Assembly: GCA_019118505.1 (NCBI GenBank)
Contig: DWYU01000144.1
Coordinates: forward strand, 1-45,338
Length of the DNA stretch: 45,338 bases
Source of the DNA: Candidatus Oscillibacter excrementavium
GTDB lineage: Bacteria; Bacillota; Clostridia; Oscillospirales; Oscillospiraceae
Reading direction: 5' to 3'
Shown: positions 10,167 to 19,058 of the stretch, one piece after another
Position numbering within the stretch: the first letter of the stretch is position 1
Layout: each line of letters opens with the position of its first letter
The notes under the pieces: model-generated
Database searches by the model: none
The model's input: only the letters and a program-made list of their open reading frames with translations
What the model was told of the DNA's origin: nothing
Position numbers and translations under genes: made by a program

Positions 10167-11216
10167 TCAGACCTCAGGCAGGTCGATCTCGTCGTTATGA
10201 AGCTGTTCGTAAACCGTCTCGATGGTGGCCTTTTCCTCGTCGGTCAGGCGTCCCTTGACGTCGTTGAGCTCCGTCATGGACAGGCCGCTGTTGGCCACAT
10301 TGATCCAATAGGTCTTGGCATCGCCCTCGTTGGTCAGGAACGCGCCGGACTTGATGTCCGCGAAGATGGTCTCCAGCACACTGCCCCACTCGTACTGCAG
10401 GCCGGAGAGGACATTCTCGGGCCCGAGGGTGTACTGATCTTCCACATTGCCCAGGACGTATTGATCCTTCTCCACCGCGGCCTGCACTACGCCCAGACCG
10501 ATGCCGTCACCGGAATGCCAGATCACATCCACGCCGGAGTCATACATACTGACGGCCGCCTCGTAGGCGCCGGTGGTGTCGTTCCAGTCGCCGGTATAGA
10601 CCTCCTGAATGTTGATATCGGGGTTGATGGAGCGGGCACCGGCCTTGAAGCCCTCGTGGCCGCGGGTGATCTCGCTGCCCTCGCCGCCGCCGATGACGCC
10701 GATCTTGCCGGACTCGGTGGCCAGCGCGGCCACGACGCCCATCAGATAGCCGCCGGCCTCCAGCTGCACGTCATAACAGGCAGAGTTGGTCTGGTAGCCC
10801 ACGCCGCAGCCCAGCAGGAAATAGGTGTCGGGATACTGCTGGGCCACCGTGTTCACCGGTTCAGAGAACTGGTAGCCGTGGCCGATCACCACATCATAGC
10901 CGGAGTCGGCATACTCGATGAGGGTGGGCTCGATGTCAGAGACGTCGTAGATCCCCTCTACCACGCGGACCTCCACCTCGTCAGCGTGGGCATCCGCATA
11001 CTCCATCATGCCCTCGTACATGGCCTGGTTGAAGGAGACGTCATCCTTTTTTCCGGGGAGCACCAGGGCGATCCGGGTCTTTTCGGCGGTCTCCGCCCCG
11101 GCGTCGTCTCCGGCGGAACCCTCTTCCGTGTCAGAGGTCCCGCCGCAGCCTGCCAGGCAGCCTGCGGTCAATGCCAGGGTCAGTCCAAGAGCGGTGAGTG
11201 TTTTCAGCTTCATCAT
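10167..11216 (-). CDS. BMP family substrate-binding lipoprotein
   Basis: Signal peptide and lipobox LAGC; KTRIALVLPGKKDDVSFNQAMYEGM; upstream ATG 11216 with RBS AAAGGAAG. Confidence 0.92.
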   Translation of the reverse strand: MMKLKTLTALGLTLALTAGCLAGCGGTSDTEEGSAGDDAGAETAEKTRIALVLPGKKDDVSFNQAMYEGMMEYADAHADEVEVRVVEGIYDVSDIEPTLIEYADSGYDVVIGHGYQFSEPVNTVAQQYPDTYFLLGCGVGYQTNSACYDVQLEAGGYLMGVVAALATESGKIGVIGGGEGSEITRGHEGFKAGARSINPDINIQEVYTGDWNDTTGAYEAAVSMYDSGVDVIWHSGDGIGLGVVQAAVEKDQYVLGNVEDQYTLGPENVLSGLQYEWGSVLETIFADIKSGAFLTNEGDAKTYWINVANSGLSMTELNDVKGRLTDEEKATIETVYEQLHNDEIDLPEV

Positions 11217-11301
11217 CTTCAACTTCCTTTCCTCTTTTTCCCATTGTGTCTGCAGCGGACAGGTGGCTCAAAATAAGTATTACTAACTGGAATTACTTAA
11301 A

Positions 11302-11329
11302 AGAATATCATCTGACGGCGTTTTGTCAA
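11302..11329 (-). promoter_or_regulatory. Sigma-A promoter for BMP/xdh locus
   Basis: Minus strand TTGACA (11329-11324), 16-nt spacer, TATTCT (11307-11302). Confidence 0.65.
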
Positions 11330-11432
11330 GGTTTTCCCTCGAGTTTTGTCCATCCTGTTAAATTTGCGTTTTTTGCTTTAGCACTTTTGTGCACAATATC
11401 TGTACTTCGATTTTATTTTTGGTGATTCTCGC

Positions 11433-11471
11433 AAAAAAACAACGCTGTTCACCATCTGGTGAACAGCGTTG
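11433..11471 (-). terminator. Rho-independent terminator of GntR gene
   Basis: Perfect 14-bp stem CAACGCTGTTCACC-ATCT-GGTGAACAGCGTTG followed on the minus strand by a T7 run. Confidence 0.9.
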
Positions 11472-11486
11472 GAATAAGATGCGGCT

Positions 11487-12215
11487 TCAGATTTTCTTGC
11501 GCAGGACTGTGTGCCGCAAGGCCCGGTCCCGGTAGTACTCCATCGAGTGCAGCACCGGGCGGCCCCAGAAGTCATACCCTGTCTCATCCATATGCAGCAG
11601 CGGGGACCCCACCGGCACCTGCAGCTGGCGGGCGGCCTCCGGACTGGCCTCCACCGCCCGGACCTCCGTCAGATCCATATATACCTCAATCCCACAGTAG
11701 GTCTCCAAAAACTCAAACACCGGCCGGTACAGCACCTGGGGATCATAGTCTTCGGTGAGCAGCAGATCTTTGAAAAAGGTGTCCACACAGTAGATGGCCG
11801 GCTCGCCGTCCGCAGTAATCAGACGGGAGATTTCAAAGATCGGTGCCCCCTCCGGCAGCTTCAGGCATGCCGCCTCCTGCGGGGATGCCGTGGTCTCCCG
11901 ATAGGTGCAGTTGTCCTGGGCGGCCTTTTTCCCCGCGGATTCCACCATGGAGAGGAACTCCTCCTCCAGATCCATCCGGGTCTTGACTGCCAGTACATGG
12001 CGGTTGACGATGGTGCCGACCCCCTTTCTCCGGCTGATGAATCCCTCCTGCTCCAATGTGGCCAGCGCGTCCCGCAGCGCCGTGCGGCTGACTCCCAGGC
12101 GGGCAGCGATCTCCACCTCCGGCGGCAGGCGGGTGGCCTCCTGATAAATCCCAGATACCAGTTCCTGGAGCAGCTCCTTACGGATCCTGCTGGCAAGCGA
12201 TGTGTTTTGTTCCAT
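11487..12215 (-). CDS. GntR family regulator with UTRA domain
   Basis: N-terminal winged HTH (RLPPEVEIAARLGVSRTALRDALATLEQEGFISRRKGVGTIV) and C-terminal UTRA-like region; start ATG 12215. Confidence 0.9.
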   Translation of the reverse strand: MEQNTSLASRIRKELLQELVSGIYQEATRLPPEVEIAARLGVSRTALRDALATLEQEGFISRRKGVGTIVNRHVLAVKTRMDLEEEFLSMVESAGKKAAQDNCTYRETTASPQEAACLKLPEGAPIFEISRLITADGEPAIYCVDTFFKDLLLTEDYDPQVLYRPVFEFLETYCGIEVYMDLTEVRAVEASPEAARQLQVPVGSPLLHMDETGYDFWGRPVLHSMEYYRDRALRHTVLRKKI

Positions 12216-12453
12216 ACGACTCTCCTGTCCAGCGGCACAGTTCCCCCGCCTCAGCGGTGGGCGCATCTCCTTTTGGGTCTTCCAAATCATCTGTGCTGTT
12301 TACGCGTCGCCCTCTATTATACGTTGCCTTTTCTCGTTCGGCAAGGGAAAAATATCGAAGGAAGGCCGCGCCGGCGGCGGGCCGGCATCAGCCGGGGGCA
12401 CCCTCTCCCCGCCTGCCCGGCCGGAGGTACCTTCCTCTGCCGGCAGATTTCTC

Positions 12454-12482
12454 TTGACATTTACCAAGTGATGCTGTAATAT
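12454..12482 (+). promoter_or_regulatory. Sigma-A promoter for TetR gene
   Basis: TTGACA (12454-12459), 17-nt spacer, TAATAT (12477-12482). Confidence 0.75.
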
Positions 12483-12517
12483 AGCAGCGTTATATAACAT
12501 TGTTATTTGGAGGGCAT

Positions 12518-13135
12518 ATGGGACAGGAATCACGTACCACCCGGGATCAGATCCAGCGGGCCGCTGTCCGGGAGTTTCTGGACAAGGGCTTTCAGGGGGC
12601 CTCTCTGCGGCAGATCGTAAAGAACGCCGGCGTCACCACAGGGGCGTTTTACGGCTATTTCTCCAGCAAGGAGGCGCTGTTCGCCTCCATCGTGGAGCCC
12701 CACGCCGCCGCCCTCATGGGCCGGTTCATGGAGGCCCAGACCACCTTTGCCGAACTGCCGGAGGCGGAACAGCCCCGCCATATGGGGGTGGAGTCCTCCG
12801 CCTGCGTGGACTGGATGGTGGACTACATGTACCAGCATCCGGAGCCCATGAAGCTGCTGATCGGCCGCGCCGAGGGCACCTCCTACGAGCACTTTGTCCA
12901 CCGCATGGTGGAGGTGGAAGTGGAGTATACGGAGCACTACATCCAGGTCCTGCGGAACCTGGGCCGGGAGGTGCCGGTGCTGGATCATCAGCTGTGCCAT
13001 ATCATTGCCAGCGGCATGTTCAATGCCGTGTTCGAGGTGGTAGTCCACGACATGCCCTATGACCAGGCCAAGCAGTATATCCGGCAGCTGCGGGAATTTT
13101 ACATGGCCGGGTGGCAAAAACTGATGGGGGAATGA
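12518..13135 (+). CDS. TetR/AcrR family transcriptional regulator
   Basis: HTH region TRDQIQRAAVREFLDKGFQGASLRQIVKNAGVTTGAFYGYFSSKEALF; ATG 12518 after TTGGAGGG. Confidence 0.93.
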   Translation: MGQESRTTRDQIQRAAVREFLDKGFQGASLRQIVKNAGVTTGAFYGYFSSKEALFASIVEPHAAALMGRFMEAQTTFAELPEAEQPRHMGVESSACVDWMVDYMYQHPEPMKLLIGRAEGTSYEHFVHRMVEVEVEYTEHYIQVLRNLGREVPVLDHQLCHIIASGMFNAVFEVVVHDMPYDQAKQYIRQLREFYMAGWQKLMGE

Positions 13136-13151
13136 CCCTCATCTTTTTTGA

Positions 13152-13179
13152 TCAATAGTTAGTTAAAACTAACTATTGA
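13152..13179. promoter_or_regulatory. 28-bp palindrome, candidate operator
   Basis: TCAATAGTTAGTT-AA-AACTAACTATTGA: 13-bp perfect arms between tetR and the ABC pair. Confidence 0.7.
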
Positions 13180-13206
13180 ATAAAACTCACCTAAGGAGGG
13201 ATTCTC

Positions 13207-14985
13207 TTGAAGAAACGATCTAATCTGACCAGGCTGCTGGCCTATGCCGGCGGCCACCGGACGCTGACGGTGCTGGGCTGCGCGCTGTCCGGCATCGCCG
13301 CCGTGCTGGGGCTCCTCCCCTACGTCTGCGTATGGCTGGTGGCCCGGCAGGTGCTGGCGGTCTTTCCCGCGGTCACAGAGGCGGAGGGCCTGGCCCGCTG
13401 GGGCTGGATGGCGGTGTGGTTCGCCGTGGCCAACATCCTGCTGTACTTCGCCGCCCTGATGTGCACTCACATCGCCGCCTTTCGGACGGCCCGGAACATG
13501 CGCTACGCCGGAGTGGCCCATCTGATGGAGCTGCCCCTGGGCTTCTTCACCGGCAGCCGGTCCGGGGAACTGCGGAAGATCCTCGACGACAACGCCGCCC
13601 TGACGGAGGACCTGCTGGCCCACAAGCTGCCGGACCTGACGGCGGCGGTGGTGACGCCGGTGGCCGCCGTGGTGCTGCTGTTCGTCTTTGACTGGCGGAT
13701 GGGCCTTTTATGCCTGCTCACCATGGTGCTGGCCCTGGGGTGCATGATGGCCATGATGGGCGGCAAGAACGCCGGGTTCTTCCACCGGTATCAGCGGGAG
13801 ATCGAGAAGATGAGCGGCGAGGCGGTGGAGTATGTCCGGGGCATCCCGGTGGTGAAGGTGTTCCAGCAGACGGTATACTCCTTTAAGGCCTTCTATAACG
13901 CCATCCAGTCCTACAGCGACCTGGCCAGCCAGTACGCCATGAGCTGCCGGGCGGGTCAGACCGGGTTCCTCACCTGCATCAACGGGGCCTTCGTCCTGCT
14001 GATCCCGGCGGCGCTGCTGCTCTCCTCCGGCGGGGATGGGCTGGGGGTGCTGGCGGACTTCATCTTCTACGCCCTGTTTGCCCCCGCCTGCGGCGGCATG
14101 ATCAACCGGATCATGTACGCCTCGGAGTCCGTCATGGAGGCGGACGAGGCCGTGATGAAAATGGATGAGATCCTAAGCAACCAGCCCCTTCCCAAGGCAG
14201 CTGCGCCCAAGCGGCCCCGGGGCCATACCATCACCTTCACGGACGTGACCTTCCGGTACCCCGGCGCCGCCCGGCCCGCATTGGACCATGTGTCCTTCAC
14301 CGTGCCGGAGGGGGCCGTGGTGGGCCTGGTGGGGCCCTCCGGCGGCGGCAAATCCACCGCCGCGGCCCTGATCCCCCGGTTCTGGGACGTGGAGAGCGGC
14401 AGCGTGCAGATCGGCGGCGTGGACGTCCGGGACATGGACCGCCGGGCGCTGATGGAGCAGGTGGCCTTCGTGTTCCAGGACACCCGGCTCTTCAAGGTCA
14501 GCGTACTGGAGAACATCCGTATGGCCCGTCCCTCCGCCACTCTGGAGGAGATCCGGGCCGCCGCCCGCGCCGCCCAGTGTGACGACATCCTGGAGAAGCT
14601 GCCCCAGGGCATCGACACGGTGGTGGGGGCCCAGGGGGTCTATCTCTCCGGCGGCGAGGCCCAGCGGATCGCCCTGGCCCGGGCCATTCTGAAGGATGCC
14701 CCCATCGTGGTGCTGGACGAGGCCACCGCCTTCGCGGACCCGGAGAACGAGGCCCTGATCCAGCGGGCCTTTGCCAAGCTCATGGAGGGCAAGACGGTGC
14801 TGATGATCGCCCACCGGCTCTCCACGGTGAAGGACGCGGACAACATCCTGGTGATCGAAAAGGGCGCCGTCCGGGAGCGGGGCACTCATGACCAGCTGGC
14901 GGCCCAGGGCGGTCTCTACGCCAGGATGTGGCGGGATTACCTCCAGGCGGCTGCCTGGAAGGTCGGAAAGGAGGCGGCGGTATGA
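13207..14985 (+). CDS. ABC transporter, fused permease/ATPase (exporter fold, YbtP/IrtA-like)
   Basis: Walker A GPSGGGKST, signature LSGGEAQRI, LDEATAFADPENE. Confidence 0.92.
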   Translation: MKKRSNLTRLLAYAGGHRTLTVLGCALSGIAAVLGLLPYVCVWLVARQVLAVFPAVTEAEGLARWGWMAVWFAVANILLYFAALMCTHIAAFRTARNMRYAGVAHLMELPLGFFTGSRSGELRKILDDNAALTEDLLAHKLPDLTAAVVTPVAAVVLLFVFDWRMGLLCLLTMVLALGCMMAMMGGKNAGFFHRYQREIEKMSGEAVEYVRGIPVVKVFQQTVYSFKAFYNAIQSYSDLASQYAMSCRAGQTGFLTCINGAFVLLIPAALLLSSGGDGLGVLADFIFYALFAPACGGMINRIMYASESVMEADEAVMKMDEILSNQPLPKAAAPKRPRGHTITFTDVTFRYPGAARPALDHVSFTVPEGAVVGLVGPSGGGKSTAAALIPRFWDVESGSVQIGGVDVRDMDRRALMEQVAFVFQDTRLFKVSVLENIRMARPSATLEEIRAAARAAQCDDILEKLPQGIDTVVGAQGVYLSGGEAQRIALARAILKDAPIVVLDEATAFADPENEALIQRAFAKLMEGKTVLMIAHRLSTVKDADNILVIEKGAVRERGTHDQLAAQGGLYARMWRDYLQAAAWKVGKEAAV

Positions 14986-16703
14986 TCCGGAAATTGCAGC
15001 ATGTGTTCGCCCTCAGCGAGAAAGGCGCCCGGGACTTTGTAAAGGCCGTGGCGTGGTGCTTCCTGTGCAATGTCAGTCTGATGCTGCCGGTGGGCGTGGT
15101 GATGGCCACCCTTCAGTACCTGCTGGAGACACTGGAGACCGGCGCCGACCCGGCGGCGAAGGTGCTGGTGTACACCGGCGGGGCCGCGGCGGTGCTGGCG
15201 CTGCTGTTCGTGCTCCACTGGTTCCAGTACGCGTCGCTGTACCTGGCCACCTATCAGGAGAGCGCCGCCCGGCGGATCTCCCTGGCGGAGACGCTGCGGA
15301 AGCTGCCCCTCAGCTTCTTCGGCACCCGGGACCTGAGCGACCTGACCTCCACCCTGATCGCCGACTGCTCGGCCCTGGACCAGATGTTCTCCCACTACAT
15401 CCCCCAGCTGTTCGCCTCCATCCTCTCCACGGTGTTCATCGGCATCTGCATGTTCTGCTTCGACTGGCGGATGGCCCTGGCGGTGCTGTGGGTGCTGCCG
15501 GTGGCGGTGCTGCTGACCGCCGGGTCCAAAAAGCTCCAGGACGCCCTGGGCACCCGGAACATCCTCACCAAGCGGGCGGTGGCGGACGCCATCCAGGAGG
15601 ACATCGAGGCCATCCGGGACATCCAGTCCTGCAACCGGCAGGAGGCCTGCCTGAAAGAGCTGGACCGGCGGCTGGAGGCGGCGGAACAGAGCTCCATCCG
15701 GTCGGAGCTGGCCACCGGCGTGTTCGTCTGCTCCGCCCAGGCCTTTCTGCGGGTGGGGCTGGCCACCACGGTACTGGTGGGAGCGGGCCTGCTGGCCGGC
15801 GGTGAGCTGTCCTTCCTCTACTTCCTGGGGTTCCTCTTCGCCGCCGCCCGGCTGTATGACCCCCTGGGCCTGGTGCTGCAGAACATCGCCGCCACCTTCA
15901 GCGCCAAGCTGAAGATCGAGCGGATGCGGGCCATCCAGGAGCAGCCGGTGCAGACCGGCGTGGAGACCTGTGCGCCAAAGAACTTCGACATCGTGTTCGA
16001 CCACGTGAAATTCGCCTACCGGGAGGGGGAGAGCGTGCTGGAGGACGTATCCTTCACCGCCAGGCAGGGCCAGGTGACAGCACTGGTGGGCCCCTCCGGC
16101 GGGGGCAAGTCCACCGCCTGCAAGCTGGCGGCCCGGTTCTGGGACATCCAGGGCGGCAAAATCACCCTGGGCGGCATCGACATCTCCACCGTGGACCCGG
16201 AGACGCTGCTGCGGCACTACTCCTTCGTGTTCCAGGACGTGGTGCTGTTCCGGGACTCCATCCTGGAGAACATCCGCCTGGGCCGCAGGGGCGCCACAGA
16301 CGAGGAGGTCTACGCCGCCGCCAAAGCCGCCCGGTGCGATGAGTTCATCCGGGAGCTGCCCGACGGCTACCAGACCCTGGTGGGCGAGAACGGCTCCACC
16401 CTCTCCGGCGGCGAGCGGCAGCGGATCTCCATCGCCCGGGCCCTTCTGAAGGACGCGCCGGTGATCCTGCTGGACGAGGCCACCGCCTCCCTGGACGTGG
16501 AGAACGAGACTGCCGTGCAGGAGGCCATCTCCCGGTTGGTGAAGGACAAGACCGTCCTCATCATCGCCCACCGGATGCGGACCGTGGCCGGAGCCGACCA
16601 CGTGGTGGTACTGGCAGATGGCGGCGTAGCCCAGGAGGGCACCCCGGCGGAGTTGCTGGCCCGGGAGGGGCTGTACCGCCAGATGGCGGAGCGGCAGCAG
16701 TGA
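14982..16703 (+). CDS. ABC transporter, fused permease/ATPase (exporter fold, partner subunit)
   Basis: Walker A GPSGGGKST, LSGGERQRISIARALL, LDEATASLDVENE; ATGA overlap with upstream gene. Confidence 0.92.
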   Translation: MIRKLQHVFALSEKGARDFVKAVAWCFLCNVSLMLPVGVVMATLQYLLETLETGADPAAKVLVYTGGAAAVLALLFVLHWFQYASLYLATYQESAARRISLAETLRKLPLSFFGTRDLSDLTSTLIADCSALDQMFSHYIPQLFASILSTVFIGICMFCFDWRMALAVLWVLPVAVLLTAGSKKLQDALGTRNILTKRAVADAIQEDIEAIRDIQSCNRQEACLKELDRRLEAAEQSSIRSELATGVFVCSAQAFLRVGLATTVLVGAGLLAGGELSFLYFLGFLFAAARLYDPLGLVLQNIAATFSAKLKIERMRAIQEQPVQTGVETCAPKNFDIVFDHVKFAYREGESVLEDVSFTARQGQVTALVGPSGGGKSTACKLAARFWDIQGGKITLGGIDISTVDPETLLRHYSFVFQDVVLFRDSILENIRLGRRGATDEEVYAAAKAARCDEFIRELPDGYQTLVGENGSTLSGGERQRISIARALLKDAPVILLDEATASLDVENETAVQEAISRLVKDKTVLIIAHRMRTVAGADHVVVLADGGVAQEGTPAELLAREGLYRQMAERQQ

Positions 16704-16723
16704 GCGCCTTTCCCATCAAAAAA

Positions 16724-16750
16724 GGAAGCAGCCCGAAAGGGGCTGCTTCC
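16724..16750. terminator. Bidirectional terminator
   Basis: GGAAGCAGCCC-GAAAG-GGGCTGCTTCC flanked by A-run and T-run between convergent genes. Confidence 0.88.
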
Positions 16751-16777
16751 CTGTTTTTCATGCCATTGCGCGGGGAG

Positions 16778-17488
16778 TCATCCCTCTGTCCGGAGGGCCT
16801 CCACCTCATTTTCTGTCAAGTCTCTCCACTTACCAGACGGCAGATTTCCGAGCTTCAGAGGGCCCTCTTGGACCCGGCGGAGCCGTTTCACCGTCAGGCC
16901 GCACCGGGTACACATCCGGCGGATCTGCCGGTTCTTTCCCTCGTGGATGGTCACCGCCAGCACCGCCGTCCGGGCGGTCTGCCGCAGGACCTCCACCCGG
17001 GCGGGCCGGATGGGCTCTCCCTCCAGGTCCGTCATGGCGGCCAGCCGGGCCGCCGCTCCGGCCACCGGGCCGAACACGGAGACGTGGTACGTCTTTTCCA
17101 CCTCATGGCTGGGATGCAGCAGATGCTGGGCCCAGTCTCCGTCGTTGGTCAGCAGCAGCAATCCCTCGGAGTCCAGGTCCAGCCGCCCCACGGGATAGAC
17201 CCGCGCGCCGCAGTCCGCCACCAGCTCTGCCACCGTCTTTCGCCCCCGCTCGTCGGAGAGGGTGGTCACGTATCCCCGGGGCTTGTTCAGCAGGATGTAC
17301 ACCGGCTTTGCCCGGGGTGTCAGAGGCCGGCCGTCCACCAGGATCTCGTCCCGGTCCGGGTCCGCCTTCTGGCCCAGCCGGGCCGGTTCGCCGTTCACCG
17401 TCACCCGTCCGGCGGTGAGATATGTCTCTGCCGCCCGCCGGGAGCACACCCCCGCGGCGGACAGCAGCTTTTGCAGTCGTTCTTCCAT
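16778..17488 (-). CDS. rluB: Ribosomal pseudouridine synthase (RsuA/RluB family)
   Basis: S4-like N-terminus (RLQKLLSAAGVCSRRAAETYL) and YPVGRLDLDSEGLLLLTNDG catalytic motif. Confidence 0.92.
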   Translation of the reverse strand: MEERLQKLLSAAGVCSRRAAETYLTAGRVTVNGEPARLGQKADPDRDEILVDGRPLTPRAKPVYILLNKPRGYVTTLSDERGRKTVAELVADCGARVYPVGRLDLDSEGLLLLTNDGDWAQHLLHPSHEVEKTYHVSVFGPVAGAAARLAAMTDLEGEPIRPARVEVLRQTARTAVLAVTIHEGKNRQIRRMCTRCGLTVKRLRRVQEGPLKLGNLPSGKWRDLTENEVEALRTEG

Positions 17489-17498
17489 CTTGTCCTCT

Positions 17499-18599
17499 CT
17501 ATCCCGGCAGTCCCCGCTTCAGGATGCTCAGGGCGCTCTCCATCCGGGGCGCCACGTCGGCACCGCACAACAGCGCCACCCGGCCCACCTCCGTTCCGTT
17601 GACGGAGAACACCGCCTCCCCGGCCCGGTCTCCTGCCCGGATGGGGGCCCGCAGGGCGCCGTTCAGCTCCACGTCCAGTTCCAGGGTCTCCCCCGCCGCC
17701 AGAGGCCAGGCGAAGCTGTCCGCCGCCACCAGCGGCACCGTGGCGTTCATGCCGTTCTCCACGTCCGCCCGCTGGATCGTCTGGCCCAGAGAGGCCCCCA
17801 GCTGGGCCGGATAGGTGGAAAAGCCGTAGTCATACAGGGCCGCATGGTCCGCCCAGTCGTTGCCGTCCTGAAGGGTCACCGCCACCAGCCGCTGGCCATT
17901 CCGCTCCACGCAGCTCACCAGGGTCCGGCCCGCCGCCATGGTGTAGCCGGTCTTGAGCCCGATGCACCCCTCGAGCTGGCTCAGCAGCTTGTTGTGGTTG
18001 GTCATGGTCCGGCCGCCGATGGTGACGCTGCGGGTGGAGGCCATCCGCACCAGTGTCTCGTTCTCCACCGCCGCGCAGGCCAGCCGCGCCATATCCCTGG
18101 CCGTGGAGTAGTGCTTCTCGTCATCCAGCCCGTTGGGGTTGGCAAAGGAGGAGTGCTCCATGCCGATGGCCCGGGCCGTCTCGTTCATCAGGTCAGCGAA
18201 TTTCTCCTGACTGCCGCTGATATGCTCGGCGATGGCCACGGCGGCGTCGTTTCCGGAGCACAGCAGCAATCCGTACAGCAGCGTCTCCAGCGTCAGCTGC
18301 TCTCCCACCTTCAGGTACATGGAGGAGCCCTCGGTGTACGCCGCCTCCCGGGAGACGGTGACCACGTCGTTCAGGTCCCCCTCCCGGATGGCCACCAGGG
18401 CTGTCAGGATTTTGGTAGTGCTGGCGATCCGCATCTTCGCGTCAGCGTTCTGCTCATACAGCACCCGGCCGCTGTCCACGTCCACCAAAATGGCCGAGGA
18501 CGCGGAAGTGCTGACCGCCTGTGCCTGACAAGGAATAAAACTGAACAGAACCGCCCATGCGATCCCAATGGCGGCCAGCCGCCGGAGCAGTCGCTGCAA
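17499..18599 (-). CDS. D-alanyl-D-alanine carboxypeptidase (DacF-type)
   Basis: Signal peptide, AS(T)TTK motif (MRIASTTKILTAL), SGNDAA, KTGYTMAAG. Confidence 0.93.
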   Translation of the reverse strand: MQRLLRRLAAIGIAWAVLFSFIPCQAQAVSTSASSAILVDVDSGRVLYEQNADAKMRIASTTKILTALVAIREGDLNDVVTVSREAAYTEGSSMYLKVGEQLTLETLLYGLLLCSGNDAAVAIAEHISGSQEKFADLMNETARAIGMEHSSFANPNGLDDEKHYSTARDMARLACAAVENETLVRMASTRSVTIGGRTMTNHNKLLSQLEGCIGLKTGYTMAAGRTLVSCVERNGQRLVAVTLQDGNDWADHAALYDYGFSTYPAQLGASLGQTIQRADVENGMNATVPLVAADSFAWPLAAGETLELDVELNGALRAPIRAGDRAGEAVFSVNGTEVGRVALLCGADVAPRMESALSILKRGLPG

Positions 18600-18641
18600 C
18601 TCCCATCACCTCATTTCATTGGTGATGGTAGTATACCCCGT

Positions 18642-19040
18642 TTACTGGGGTTCTTTTTCTTCCTTCCTGTCGAAATATTTTTCCACTTTGTCCACCAGAT
18701 CCGGCACCATCTCCACCACCCGGTCCAGGGTGGTCATGGGCGGCATGGCCACCGGCAGCACCCGGGTAGAGCCCTCCCGGATCACCAGAAAGGCCACCGG
18801 CTCGATCTTCACGCCGGCACCGCTGCCGCCGCCGAAGTCCTTGGGCTGGACCTTGCCGTAGTCGGCACCGCCGCAGCCGAAGCCCATGCTCACCCGGGAG
18901 ATGGGGATCAGCGTCACGCCGTCCGCCGTGGTGATGGGCTGGCCCACGATGGTGTTGGTGTCCGCCATCTCCCGGATCTTGTCCATCGTGGAGCGCATCA
19001 GCTCGCTGAGGGGTCTCTTCTTGTCCATTGTCTCGTCCAT
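18642..19040 (-). CDS. ytfJ: Sporulation protein YtfJ/GerW family
   Basis: TIVGQPITTADGVTLIPISRVSMGFGCGG...GGGSGAGVKIEPVAFLVI; start chosen by RBS spacing. Confidence 0.9.
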   Translation of the reverse strand: MDETMDKKRPLSELMRSTMDKIREMADTNTIVGQPITTADGVTLIPISRVSMGFGCGGADYGKVQPKDFGGGSGAGVKIEPVAFLVIREGSTRVLPVAMPPMTTLDRVVEMVPDLVDKVEKYFDRKEEKEPQ

Positions 19041-19058
19041 GGGTACCATCCTTTCTCG

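Noticed and set aside
11216-11301. Purine riboswitch in the leader of the purine locus
   Set aside because: No purine-riboswitch core sequence or three-way junction visible; the leader is short and better explained by GntR operator sites.
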